Positions 8,990-17,398 of a DNA stretch of 64,000 bases are shown piece by piece. The notes beneath the pieces were generated by a model. It worked only from the letters and a program-made list of their open reading frames with translations. It ran no database searches and had not been told where the DNA came from. Both the position numbers and the translations under genes were made by a program. Source of the DNA: Arcticibacter pallidicorallinus (lineage in GTDB: Bacteria > Bacteroidota > Bacteroidia > Sphingobacteriales > Sphingobacteriaceae); the NCBI RefSeq assembly GCF_003002875.1, contig NZ_PVTH01000001.1:673507-737506 (forward strand), given 5' to 3'. Within the stretch, counting starts at the first letter, position 1; every line of letters begins with the position of its first letter.

Positions 8990-10387
8990 ATGCGTCGTAT
9001 TTTTTATTTATCGCTTGTAGCTTTGTCTGTCTTAGTGGCATGTAATGCGGAGAAGGAAATTTTACAAAAAACCGGACCGCTGAAAGTGTCGGAAAACGGA
9101 AGGTATATTGTAAAAGAAAATGGAGATCCTTTCTTTTGGCTGGGTGATACCGGTTGGTTATTGTTTGGTAAACTTAGCCGCGAAGAAGCTGATAAATACT
9201 TGGAAGACAGGAAAGAAAAAGGCTTTAATGTTATCCAGGTAATGATGCTGCATACGCTTGCCGCTGAAAATTTCTATGGTGATTCAGCACTGGTAAATCA
9301 GGATGCGTCTAAACCATTGATCACAGAAGGTAATGATTCCGCTGACTCCTTACAGTACGATTACTGGGATCATATGGACTACATCATAGACAAAGCGGAC
9401 GAAAAAGGCTTGTATATGGCGCTAGTTCCAATCTGGGGAACGAATGTCAAAAATGGTAATGTCAGTGTACAGCAAGCAGAGGCTTACACTAAATTTATTA
9501 CCGACAGGTATAAGAACCGTCCGAACATTATCTGGCTGAACGGTGGTGATATCAAGGGTAGTGATTCTATCTCGGTTTGGCAGGCAATGGGGAAAGTATT
9601 GAGAGCAAATGACCCTAACCACTTGATCACTTTCCACCCGAGAGGACGTACGTCTTCAACCGAGTGGTTCCATAATGAAGAGTGGTTGGATTTCAATATG
9701 TACCAGTCAGGTCACCGTCGTTACGATCAGGATACCAGCTCAAATGAAACGCGTCATTATGGAGAAGATAACTGGAAACATTCCGAATATGACTACTCTT
9801 TAACTCCTGCTAAACCTACCATTGATGGAGAGCCATCTTACGAGGGCATTCCACAGGGATTACATGATACACTTCAGCCTCGCTGGACAGACAGCGATGT
9901 TCGCCGTTACGCTTACTGGTCTGTTTTTGCAGGTGCTTTCGGTTATACTTATGGTCAGAATTCGGTTATGCAGATGCATAATGCTAAAGATAAGGGCAGT
10001 GCTTACGGTTCTCATCAGTACTGGGATGACGCGCTGAATGAGCCTGGAGCCGGACAAATGGTTCATATCAGAGATCTGATGCTTTCACGTCCGTTCCTGG
10101 AGCGTGTGCCGGACCAGTCACTTATTGCGGAAAACGGAGAAAAGTATGATTATCTGGTTGCTACACGCGGTAAAGACTATGCGTTCATTTACACCTATAC
10201 AGGCCGTAATATCAAAGTGAACATGGGCAAGATCGGTGGCGACAAGGTTAAGGCAAGCTGGTTTAATCCAAGAGACGGAAAAATTACAGAAATCGGGGAG
10301 TTCCCGAATACCGGTACTCATGAGTTTGACCCTCCTGCAGAAGTGAAGGCGGGAAATGACTGGGTTCTTATTTTAGATAAAGCCTAG
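8990..10387 (+). CDS. GH140-like lipoprotein (candidate apiosidase, DUF4038 family)
   Basis: Predicted exo-acting glycosidase with a TIM barrel and a small C-terminal beta-domain. I start it at the ATG at 8990, not at the upstream in-frame codon at 8891, because this gives a lipoprotein signal (MRRIFYLSL, lipobox LVAC) and removes a 77-base overlap with the gene before. The family signature FFWLGDTGWLLFGKL stands near the N-terminus. Likely catalytic residues are Asp187 (in LNGGDIKG) and Glu281 (in IDGEPSYEG); I recall Asp187 and Glu284 for the characterised GH140 apiosidase BT1012, so the spacing agrees. Apiosidases of this family act on rhamnogalacturonan-II side chains. It is followed after 2 bases by the GH43-like gene. 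The family call is strong; apiose specificity is inferred. Confidence 0.8.
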   Translation: MRRIFYLSLVALSVLVACNAEKEILQKTGPLKVSENGRYIVKENGDPFFWLGDTGWLLFGKLSREEADKYLEDRKEKGFNVIQVMMLHTLAAENFYGDSALVNQDASKPLITEGNDSADSLQYDYWDHMDYIIDKADEKGLYMALVPIWGTNVKNGNVSVQQAEAYTKFITDRYKNRPNIIWLNGGDIKGSDSISVWQAMGKVLRANDPNHLITFHPRGRTSSTEWFHNEEWLDFNMYQSGHRRYDQDTSSNETRHYGEDNWKHSEYDYSLTPAKPTIDGEPSYEGIPQGLHDTLQPRWTDSDVRRYAYWSVFAGAFGYTYGQNSVMQMHNAKDKGSAYGSHQYWDDALNEPGAGQMVHIRDLMLSRPFLERVPDQSLIAENGEKYDYLVATRGKDYAFIYTYTGRNIKVNMGKIGGDKVKASWFNPRDGKITEIGEFPNTGTHEFDPPAEVKAGNDWVLILDKA

Positions 10388-10389
10388 GT

Positions 10390-11316
10390 ATGAGAACTCG
10401 TGTGTTTATAGCCCTTATTTTGGCTGCGCTTTTTACATCTTCATGTTCTAAGAAAGCGTACATATTTACATCATTCAATGAGCCCGCAGACGCGGGCTTA
10501 AGAATGCTCTATAGTGAGGATGGTTACAAATGGAAGGATTTTGACCGGATTTTCTTAAAGCCTGAACTTGGGGATAAGATCATGCGTGATCCCTCGATGG
10601 TTCAGGGGCCGGACGGGACATTCCATTTGGTATGGACTACAGGCTGGAAGGGAACAAAGGGTTTTGGGTATTCAAGCTCGAAAGATCTGATCAACTGGAC
10701 ACCACAGCGTTCCATCGAGGCGATGAAGCACGAGCCTACTACGGTAAACGTGTGGGCACCTGAGATTTTTTATGATGACGTTGATAAGCAGTTTATCATC
10801 ATCTGGGCTTCTACCATCCCTCACCGTTTTCCGAAGGGAGTGGAAGCTGAAAGTAACAATCACAGGATGTACTCCATCACGACGAAGGATTTTCAGACAT
10901 TTAGCGAAACAAAGTTGTTCCTTGACCCTGGATTCAGTGTCATCGATGCTGTGATCGCTAAAATGGATAAAGGAAAATATGCGCTGGTCTTAAAAGATAA
11001 CACCCGCCCGAACCGGTTTATGAGGATTGCGTATTCTGATAAAGCGATGGGCCCATACACCGGTGTTACGGAGCCGGTAACGGGTATCCTGACAGAAGGT
11101 CCAAGTGTAGTGAAGGTAAAGGACCAGTGGCTGATGTACTTCGATGCTTACGGGGAAAAGACGTATAGCGCCCTGGGTACTCAGGACTTTAAGAAATTTG
11201 AAGATGTAAGCAGCAGGCTTTCTATTCCGGAAGGACATAAGCATGGCACCATTGTTCCCGTGAAGCAGCGTCTTATTAAAAAGATATTGAAAGATTCAGC
11301 TCAGAGAGAAGATTGA
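10390..11316 (+). CDS. GH43-type five-bladed propeller glycosidase, lipoprotein
   Basis: A 308-residue lipoprotein (lipobox FTSSC) with the fold and motifs of family GH43 arabinosidases, xylosidases and galactosidases. The three acidic residues expected in the family are visible: Asp67 (MRDPSMV, general base), Asp186 (SVIDAVIA, pKa modulator) and Glu236 (LTEGPS, general acid). The WAPEI motif of blade 3 is also present. Short repeated strand pairs such as SSSKDLINW and TKDFQTF are typical propeller edges. At about 300 residues it has no room for a second sandwich domain, so it is a bare-propeller member. It follows the GH140-like gene by 2 bases. The leaving sugar cannot be deduced; arabinose or galactose would fit the locus. 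Confidence 0.8.
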   Translation: MRTRVFIALILAALFTSSCSKKAYIFTSFNEPADAGLRMLYSEDGYKWKDFDRIFLKPELGDKIMRDPSMVQGPDGTFHLVWTTGWKGTKGFGYSSSKDLINWTPQRSIEAMKHEPTTVNVWAPEIFYDDVDKQFIIIWASTIPHRFPKGVEAESNNHRMYSITTKDFQTFSETKLFLDPGFSVIDAVIAKMDKGKYALVLKDNTRPNRFMRIAYSDKAMGPYTGVTEPVTGILTEGPSVVKVKDQWLMYFDAYGEKTYSALGTQDFKKFEDVSSRLSIPEGHKHGTIVPVKQRLIKKILKDSAQRED

Positions 11317-11330
11317 AGGAGAAGATAAAT

Positions 11331-13190
11331 ATGATTTTAAGTAAATATAAATCCGGCCTGGCAGCATTCATGTTTGTTGCCGGCACTGGTATTTTTAATA
11401 CATTACAAGCTCAGGATGTGGTACATTATACGGGTACCACGCTATCCAATATAGATTATCACCACGGACAGTTGAGTCCTGCGATTGGAGTTCATAACAT
11501 CCAGATCATGCGGGCAAACAGGGAACAACCCAGTCAGGAAAACAGCTATGGATGGACGTACAACCATGCGACCAATATGGCTTACTGGAATAATACTTTC
11601 TTTCTGCATTATCTGAGTGATCCGGTGGGAGAGCATATTCCTCCAAGTCAGACGCTGTTAATGACTTCAAAGGATGGATATAACTGGACAAAGCCGGATA
11701 TCATTTTCCCTCCTTATAAGGTACCTGACGGGTTTCGCAAAAGCGGAGTTGAAGGAGTGGCGAAGGATTTGTATGCGATCATGCACCAGCGTATGGGTTT
11801 CTTCGTATCAAAGAAGGATCGTTTGCTTGCCCTTGCGTATTACGGTATAGCGATGGATGCAAAGGATGATCCTAACGATGGTAAAGGAATCGGCCGCGTT
11901 GTGAGGGAGATATATAAAGACGGAACATACGGTCCTATTTATTTTATCCGCCATAACTCTACCTGGGATCAGAAAAAATCTGAGTACCCTATGTTCACGA
12001 AGAGCAAGGATAAAGGCTTTGTGGAAGCATGCCGCCAATTACTGTCAGATCCTTTGATGATGCAGCAGTGGGTTGAAGAGGCCGATCGTGACGATAAGCT
12101 GATTCCTCTGAAAAAGCAATACAAAGCACTTAGTTACTACACCCTTCCGGATGGACGGGTAGCGGGCTTATGGAAACATGCCGTAACTGCTATCAGTAAC
12201 GACGGCGGAAAGACCTGGCCGGAAAATGCGGGCAGGGCTCCCGGTTTTGTCAACAGTAATGCGAAGATCTGGGGACAAAGGACTTCTGACGGAAAGTATG
12301 CAACAGTTTACAATCCTTCTGAATATCGTTGGCCATTAGCTCTGTCGGTTAGTGATGACGGCTTAAATTATAAGAACCTTCTTTTGGTGAACGGTGAGAT
12401 ATCGCCGATGCGTTATGGAGGAAATTATAAGTCATACGGACCGCAATACATACGCGGTATTCTTGAAAATAACGGTACGCCGCCTGATAACAATATGTGG
12501 TTGTCGTACAGTATGAACAAAGAAGATATCTGGGTGGCAAAAGTACCTGTTCCCGTCGTCGATAAGGCGGCTCAGCACGCAAATGATAACTTCAACGCCC
12601 TTCCTGCGAATGAAGAGCTGAAGTTGTGGAACGTTTACAGTCCGCTCTGGGCACCAGTAAAAGTCGAAAAAGCTACTGATGGGCTGAAATATCTGACCCT
12701 TACCGATAAAGACAGGTATGATTACGCGAAAGCGGAGCGTATTATACCGGCGACGAAAATTCTAGTGGCTGAATTTGACGTAACAGCTGCGCAGAATGAC
12801 TTTGGAGTGCTGGATATTGAGTTTCAGGATGGCAAGGGAACTCCTTTTGCACGTCTTACCCTTGATTCGGTAGGCAACCTGAACTTCAAAGCAGGGTCAC
12901 GTTATAAAGGTGTTCTGAAATATGAAGCAGGGAAAAAGTATACTATCAAGGCTACTCTGAACACAGAGACGCGGATGTGTACGATCAACGTGAACGGTGA
13001 AAAGAACTGGAACGGAATTGCTTTTTCTCCGGTAGCAGCGATAGAACGCGTGGTTTATCGTACAGGAAACGTTCGTCGTTTCCCACACATCGATACACCG
13101 GCAGATCAGACATACGACCTTCCGAATGCGGGTTCACCTGAACGTGAGGCGAAGTACACGATAGGACAACTGAAAACCTCGGCACAATGA
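11331..13190 (+). CDS. Exported BNR-type beta-propeller protein with C-terminal sandwich, function unknown
   Basis: A 619-residue secreted protein. I use the ATG at 11331, preceded by AGGAG, instead of a TTG at 11313 that overlaps the previous stop. The signal peptide ends near TLQAQ. The first about 420 residues show repeated Asp-box-like turns (TSKDGYNWTKP, SNDGGKTWPE, SDDGLNYKN) and conserved polar clusters (NSYGWTYNHATNMAYW, YGIAMDAKDD, MRYGGNYKSYGPQYIRG). They look like a six- or seven-bladed propeller related to sialidase-fold lyases and hydrolases. A C-terminal part (about 440-600) reads as a concanavalin-like sandwich with FQDGKGTPFARLTLD. Propellers of this general kind include rhamnose-releasing families GH145 and PL27, but I cannot assign it to either. 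Its stop codon overlaps the start of the next gene (ATGA), so the two are translationally coupled. Confidence 0.65.
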   Translation: MILSKYKSGLAAFMFVAGTGIFNTLQAQDVVHYTGTTLSNIDYHHGQLSPAIGVHNIQIMRANREQPSQENSYGWTYNHATNMAYWNNTFFLHYLSDPVGEHIPPSQTLLMTSKDGYNWTKPDIIFPPYKVPDGFRKSGVEGVAKDLYAIMHQRMGFFVSKKDRLLALAYYGIAMDAKDDPNDGKGIGRVVREIYKDGTYGPIYFIRHNSTWDQKKSEYPMFTKSKDKGFVEACRQLLSDPLMMQQWVEEADRDDKLIPLKKQYKALSYYTLPDGRVAGLWKHAVTAISNDGGKTWPENAGRAPGFVNSNAKIWGQRTSDGKYATVYNPSEYRWPLALSVSDDGLNYKNLLLVNGEISPMRYGGNYKSYGPQYIRGILENNGTPPDNNMWLSYSMNKEDIWVAKVPVPVVDKAAQHANDNFNALPANEELKLWNVYSPLWAPVKVEKATDGLKYLTLTDKDRYDYAKAERIIPATKILVAEFDVTAAQNDFGVLDIEFQDGKGTPFARLTLDSVGNLNFKAGSRYKGVLKYEAGKKYTIKATLNTETRMCTINVNGEKNWNGIAFSPVAAIERVVYRTGNVRRFPHIDTPADQTYDLPNAGSPEREAKYTIGQLKTSAQ

Positions 13191-14611
13191 TAAAGAGGTT
13201 TCTCGTTTTGGCAATGTGTTTGACTGCTTCCGCTCGCTTGAGTGCGGAAGTGGTCCTGCCCAGAATTCTGGGGCACAACATGGTGCTTCAGCGGGAACAG
13301 CCTGTAACTATCTGGGGGCAGGCTTCGGTTGGGGAAAGAATTGAGGTATCTTTCTCGGGGCAGAAGAAAACCACTCAGACCAATACCGCTGGGAAGTGGA
13401 GCGTCGTTCTGGAGCCTATGAAAGCATCCGGAATTGCGCAGGACCTGTTCATAGCGGGAACGAATACAATTGTCTTAAAAAACATTCTTGTCGGGGAGGT
13501 ATGGCTGTGTTCGGGACAATCGAACATGGAATACACCATGCGAAAGAACAGTAAGACAGCAAGGCCATATACGGGGCGGAACCCCGTGGATGAGCTGGAA
13601 TATGCAAAAAATGACAGTATCCGGATATTCCTGGTGAACAGGAAGGAGCTTGTCAAGCCTCACCCACAGCATGCGGGCTGGAGTGTTGCCCGTGATTCGG
13701 CGCTACGCTCGTTCTCTGCTGCGGCTTACTTTTTCGCGAAGGAACTGAGTCAAAAGTTGGGAGTTCCCGTGGGTATGATCTCCTCTGCCATTCCGGGGAG
13801 TAGAATAGAGCCCTGGATACCGGCGGTGCTTATGCCTGATGGTGATGGAGATCCGGGGAAGTTTTATAAACCGATGATCGAACCATTGCAACCTTTCGCG
13901 ATAAAAGGGTTCTTATGGTATCAGGGCGAAAGCAATTGTTTCCTGAATGAAAGGACTGAGTATACCGACAAAATGAAACTGCTTATCAACAGCTGGAGAA
14001 CGGCATGGGGCGAAGCCGATATGCCTTTCTATTATGTTCAGCTTGCGCCTCACTACTATTCAAGGAGCGAGCAAAAGATTAAGCTGGGGGCGGAGTCATT
14101 GCCTGAATTCAGGGAGGCTCAGGAGCAGGCTCTGCAGATAGCCAATACAGGTATGATCGTTACTACAGACCTGGCTAGTAATGTCAATGATATTCATCCT
14201 CCCATGAAGTGGGAGATTGGAAGAAGGCTTGCACTCATGGCGCTAAGTGACACTTATGGCCTTAACCTTACAGCACACGGTCCGGTTTTCATGGCCATGC
14301 ATACCAGGGGATCAGCTATTGAACTCGACTTTAAATACCTGGGTTCGGGACTTTACAGTAAGGATGGACAGCCACTAAGGTGTTTTACCATCGCGGGAAA
14401 GAACGGAAAGTTCGTTCCTGCGGCCGCAGTCATTCGAAATAATAAAGTCGTGGTTTCATCACCTGCTGTTAAGTCGCCTGTTAGCGTCCGCTTTGCATGG
14501 AACGAGGCAGATCAACCGAACTTTTTTAACAGAGAGGGACTGCCTGCAACACCTTTCCGTACTGACCGGGCAGCCGGACTAATAAATAATGAACGTTTAT
14601 ATACCAAATAA
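13187..14611 (+). CDS. Exported sialate O-acetylesterase-like SGNH esterase (first copy)
   Basis: Carbohydrate esterase that removes acetyl groups from sugars; the family name comes from sialic acid, but plant-glycan members are common in PULs. The signal peptide ends near ARLSAE. The SGNH blocks are VWLCSGQSNMEY with nucleophile Ser112, then a central WYQGESN (a Gly/Asn block), and the C-terminal DIHPPMKWEIGRRLA with Asp335 and His337 completing the triad. An N-terminal beta-domain (about 20-100) carries the usual ILGHNMVLQREQPVTIWG. The full-length, intact triad predicts an active enzyme. The start overlaps the previous stop by 4 bases. Pectic RG-II side chains carry acetyl groups, which fits the neighbours. 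Confidence 0.88.
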   Translation: MIKRFLVLAMCLTASARLSAEVVLPRILGHNMVLQREQPVTIWGQASVGERIEVSFSGQKKTTQTNTAGKWSVVLEPMKASGIAQDLFIAGTNTIVLKNILVGEVWLCSGQSNMEYTMRKNSKTARPYTGRNPVDELEYAKNDSIRIFLVNRKELVKPHPQHAGWSVARDSALRSFSAAAYFFAKELSQKLGVPVGMISSAIPGSRIEPWIPAVLMPDGDGDPGKFYKPMIEPLQPFAIKGFLWYQGESNCFLNERTEYTDKMKLLINSWRTAWGEADMPFYYVQLAPHYYSRSEQKIKLGAESLPEFREAQEQALQIANTGMIVTTDLASNVNDIHPPMKWEIGRRLALMALSDTYGLNLTAHGPVFMAMHTRGSAIELDFKYLGSGLYSKDGQPLRCFTIAGKNGKFVPAAAVIRNNKVVVSSPAVKSPVSVRFAWNEADQPNFFNREGLPATPFRTDRAAGLINNERLYTK

Positions 14612-14616
14612 TTAGC

Positions 14617-17397
14617 ATGAAAGTACTTCACATACATTTCATTTTTTTCTTTTTTCTTTTCTCTCTTGGTGTTAACGCACAAACGACGCAGAAACAGATG
14701 CTCTCCGGTACAGGTAATGATGACACTGTAAACTGGGATTTTTACGTTACGGGCGGAATGCAAGCGGGTAAATGGTCTACCATTCCCGTTCCATCAAACT
14801 GGGAGCTTCAGGGCTTCGGCAAGTATGACTATGGGTTTTCGAAAGATAGTCTGAGAGGGAAAGAGGAAGGCTTTTACAAGCGCACTTTTAAAGTGTCCAA
14901 TGACTGGAAGAATAAGAAGATTAACATCGTGTTTGAAGGTTCCATGACAGACACCGAGGTAAAGATCAACGGCAAGTTGGCCGGGCCGGTTCACCAGGGT
15001 GCGTTCTATGTATTCAGATACGATATTACGAAATTGCTGAAGTTTGGAGCCGATAATTTGCTGGAGGTGAAAGTATCGGAGAATTCTGCTAATAAGTCGG
15101 TGAATGCCGCTGAGCGCGAGGCCGACTTCTGGCTTTTTGGTGGAATATACCGTCCGGTTTATCTGGAGGGTCTTCCAAAAAATCATATAGAGAGGGTGTC
15201 TATTGATGCTAAGGCCGACGGCTCTTTCCGTGCCAATGTTATTGCTGCGGGATCTGCGACAGAAGTAGGCATTAAGCTATTTCATGCGGATGGCAAACCA
15301 TTTGGTTCAGAGATCCGGTCTAACCTGAATAAGAAGTCGGGCTCTGTGTTGATGACTGGTGCTTTTCAATCGCCAAAGCTCTGGTCAGCTGAGTTTCCTA
15401 ATTTATACAGCGCTGAATTTACGCTCTATCAAAACAAGCAGGCAGTACATAAAATAAATAAGAAGTTCGGCTTCCGTACTGTAGAGGTGAAACCTCGTGA
15501 CGGTATGTATATCAACGGTGCGAAGATTAAGTTTAAGGGTGTAAATCGCCACTCTTTCTGGCCGAGCTCAGGACGCACTACCAGCAAAAGCTTAAGTATT
15601 AAAGATGTGCTTCTGATGAAAGAGATGAATATGAACGCGGTTCGTATGTCTCACTATCCACCGGATGGGCATTTCTTAGACGTTTGCGATTCTTTAGGCT
15701 TATATGTAATGGATGAACTTGCAGGATGGCACGGACACTATGATACACCTACAGGTACGAAATTGCTGAAAGAAATGATTGTTAACGATGAAAATCATCC
15801 ATCGATCGTTTTCTGGGCAAATGGTAACGAAGGTGGACATAATATGGAGCTGGATACCATTTTCAGACAGTTGGACATTCAAAAAAGGCCGATCATTCAT
15901 CCGTGGCAGTTGTTCGACGGTTTCGAAACACAGCATTATCGTGAGTACGATTATGGAATAGGAAATTACATGCACGGCCGCGAGATTGTGATGCCGACAG
16001 AGTTTCTTCATGGAATGTATGATGGCGGACATGGTGCGGGATTGGAGGATTACTGGAAAGCGATGTGGGATAGTCCATTATCAGCAGGTGGTTTTCTTTG
16101 GGATTTCGCAGATCAGGGAGTTGTCCGTACAGACAAGAACAATATCATCGATACGGATGGAAACCATGCCGCTGATGGTATCGTGGGTCCGCATCATGAG
16201 AAGGAAGGAAGCTTCTACGCCATTAAAGAAATTTGGAGCCCTGTTTTTATCGAGCGCAGGGAAATTGCGGAAGGATTCGATGGTGTATTCCATGTCGAAA
16301 ACCGTTATTCTTTCACCAATCTTAATCAGATCGGCTTTTCATGGAAATTAGCGAAGCTTAAACAAATTAACGGTGTAGCAGGCGATTCTATCAAAGGACA
16401 AATCCAAAGTCCTGATCTGAAACCCCTTGAGAAAGGTGCTCTTAAGGTTGAGCTCCCATCGGATTGGAAATCATATGATGTATTGTACGTTACCGCTACA
16501 GGTACAGATAAAAGAGAGATATTCACCTGGAGCTATCCGATCGTTCGCCCTGCCCATGTCGCTTCACGGATTGTTAAGAAGGACGCTGCAAACGGCGTTA
16601 AAGTGAGCGAAACGGATTCTTTATTTCAAGTAACAGTTAATAACCTTCGCGTTTCTTTCAGCAAGCGCACAGGAATTTTACGTGAAGTAAAAAATGATAA
16701 AGGGGTTATTCCGTTTAATAATGGACCGATCTTGCAGGAGGGTGAAAACAACTTTGCAGGATTCAGCTACAGAATGGAAGGGAAAAATGTGGTGATTGAA
16801 TCGAAGTTTGACAGAAAAACCAGTTATAATATGCTCCAGTGGACCGTTTATCCATCCGGTTGGGTGAAGATGAAGGTGAACTATTTCCCGGGGCAGTATT
16901 TTACTTCTGTTGTAGGCTTGAACTTTTCTTACCCGGAAAGCAATACAAAAGGTGTTGAGTATATGGGTGCGGGACCTTACAGAGTTTGGAAGAACAGGAT
17001 GAAAGGGAATCAGATTGGCGTTTGGGATAAGGAGTACAATAATTCTGCTACGGGAGAGCCTCCTTTTCAATATCCGGAGTTCAAGGGTTACCATGCAAAT
17101 ATGTACTGGATGAATTTCCATGGCAAGGATCAGTCGTTCGCGGTTGTGACCGAGAACGAAGATCTCTACCTCCGGTTGTTCACGCCTAAGGTGTCTCATG
17201 ATCCTTACAAGAATTACGTTCCGGTTTTCCCATCAGGTGATATATCGTTCATGCAGGGAATTTCGGGAATAGGAACGAAGACTCAGAAGACAGAGACAAC
17301 AGGGCCTATGGGAATGAAGAATATTTTCTATGATTATGAAAAAGATCCATCTCGTGCAAAAGAGATTACTTTGTACTTTAACTTTTTAGGAAAATAG
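14617..17397 (+). CDS. GH2 glycoside hydrolase (beta-galactosidase/beta-glucuronidase family)
   Basis: A 926-residue exported enzyme with a signal peptide ending near GVNAQ. Domain order is the jelly-roll sugar-binding domain (about 35-190, VPSNWELQGFG), an immunoglobulin-like domain (about 195-300), the TIM barrel (about 300-600) and C-terminal LacZ-like domains (MGAGPYRVWKNR). The GH2 barrel motif GVNRHSFWP is present. The acid/base is Glu405 in WANGNEGGH and the candidate nucleophile is Glu462 in MPTEFLHGMYDGG. The nucleophile context differs from that of LacZ (EYSHAMGNS), so the substrate probably differs from that of the second GH2 in this locus. RG-II needs beta-galacturonidase and beta-glucuronidase steps that GH2 enzymes provide; the choice here is open. 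The next gene starts 1 base after the stop. Confidence 0.88.
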   Translation: MKVLHIHFIFFFFLFSLGVNAQTTQKQMLSGTGNDDTVNWDFYVTGGMQAGKWSTIPVPSNWELQGFGKYDYGFSKDSLRGKEEGFYKRTFKVSNDWKNKKINIVFEGSMTDTEVKINGKLAGPVHQGAFYVFRYDITKLLKFGADNLLEVKVSENSANKSVNAAEREADFWLFGGIYRPVYLEGLPKNHIERVSIDAKADGSFRANVIAAGSATEVGIKLFHADGKPFGSEIRSNLNKKSGSVLMTGAFQSPKLWSAEFPNLYSAEFTLYQNKQAVHKINKKFGFRTVEVKPRDGMYINGAKIKFKGVNRHSFWPSSGRTTSKSLSIKDVLLMKEMNMNAVRMSHYPPDGHFLDVCDSLGLYVMDELAGWHGHYDTPTGTKLLKEMIVNDENHPSIVFWANGNEGGHNMELDTIFRQLDIQKRPIIHPWQLFDGFETQHYREYDYGIGNYMHGREIVMPTEFLHGMYDGGHGAGLEDYWKAMWDSPLSAGGFLWDFADQGVVRTDKNNIIDTDGNHAADGIVGPHHEKEGSFYAIKEIWSPVFIERREIAEGFDGVFHVENRYSFTNLNQIGFSWKLAKLKQINGVAGDSIKGQIQSPDLKPLEKGALKVELPSDWKSYDVLYVTATGTDKREIFTWSYPIVRPAHVASRIVKKDAANGVKVSETDSLFQVTVNNLRVSFSKRTGILREVKNDKGVIPFNNGPILQEGENNFAGFSYRMEGKNVVIESKFDRKTSYNMLQWTVYPSGWVKMKVNYFPGQYFTSVVGLNFSYPESNTKGVEYMGAGPYRVWKNRMKGNQIGVWDKEYNNSATGEPPFQYPEFKGYHANMYWMNFHGKDQSFAVVTENEDLYLRLFTPKVSHDPYKNYVPVFPSGDISFMQGISGIGTKTQKTETTGPMGMKNIFYDYEKDPSRAKEITLYFNFLGK

Positions 17398-17398
17398 T

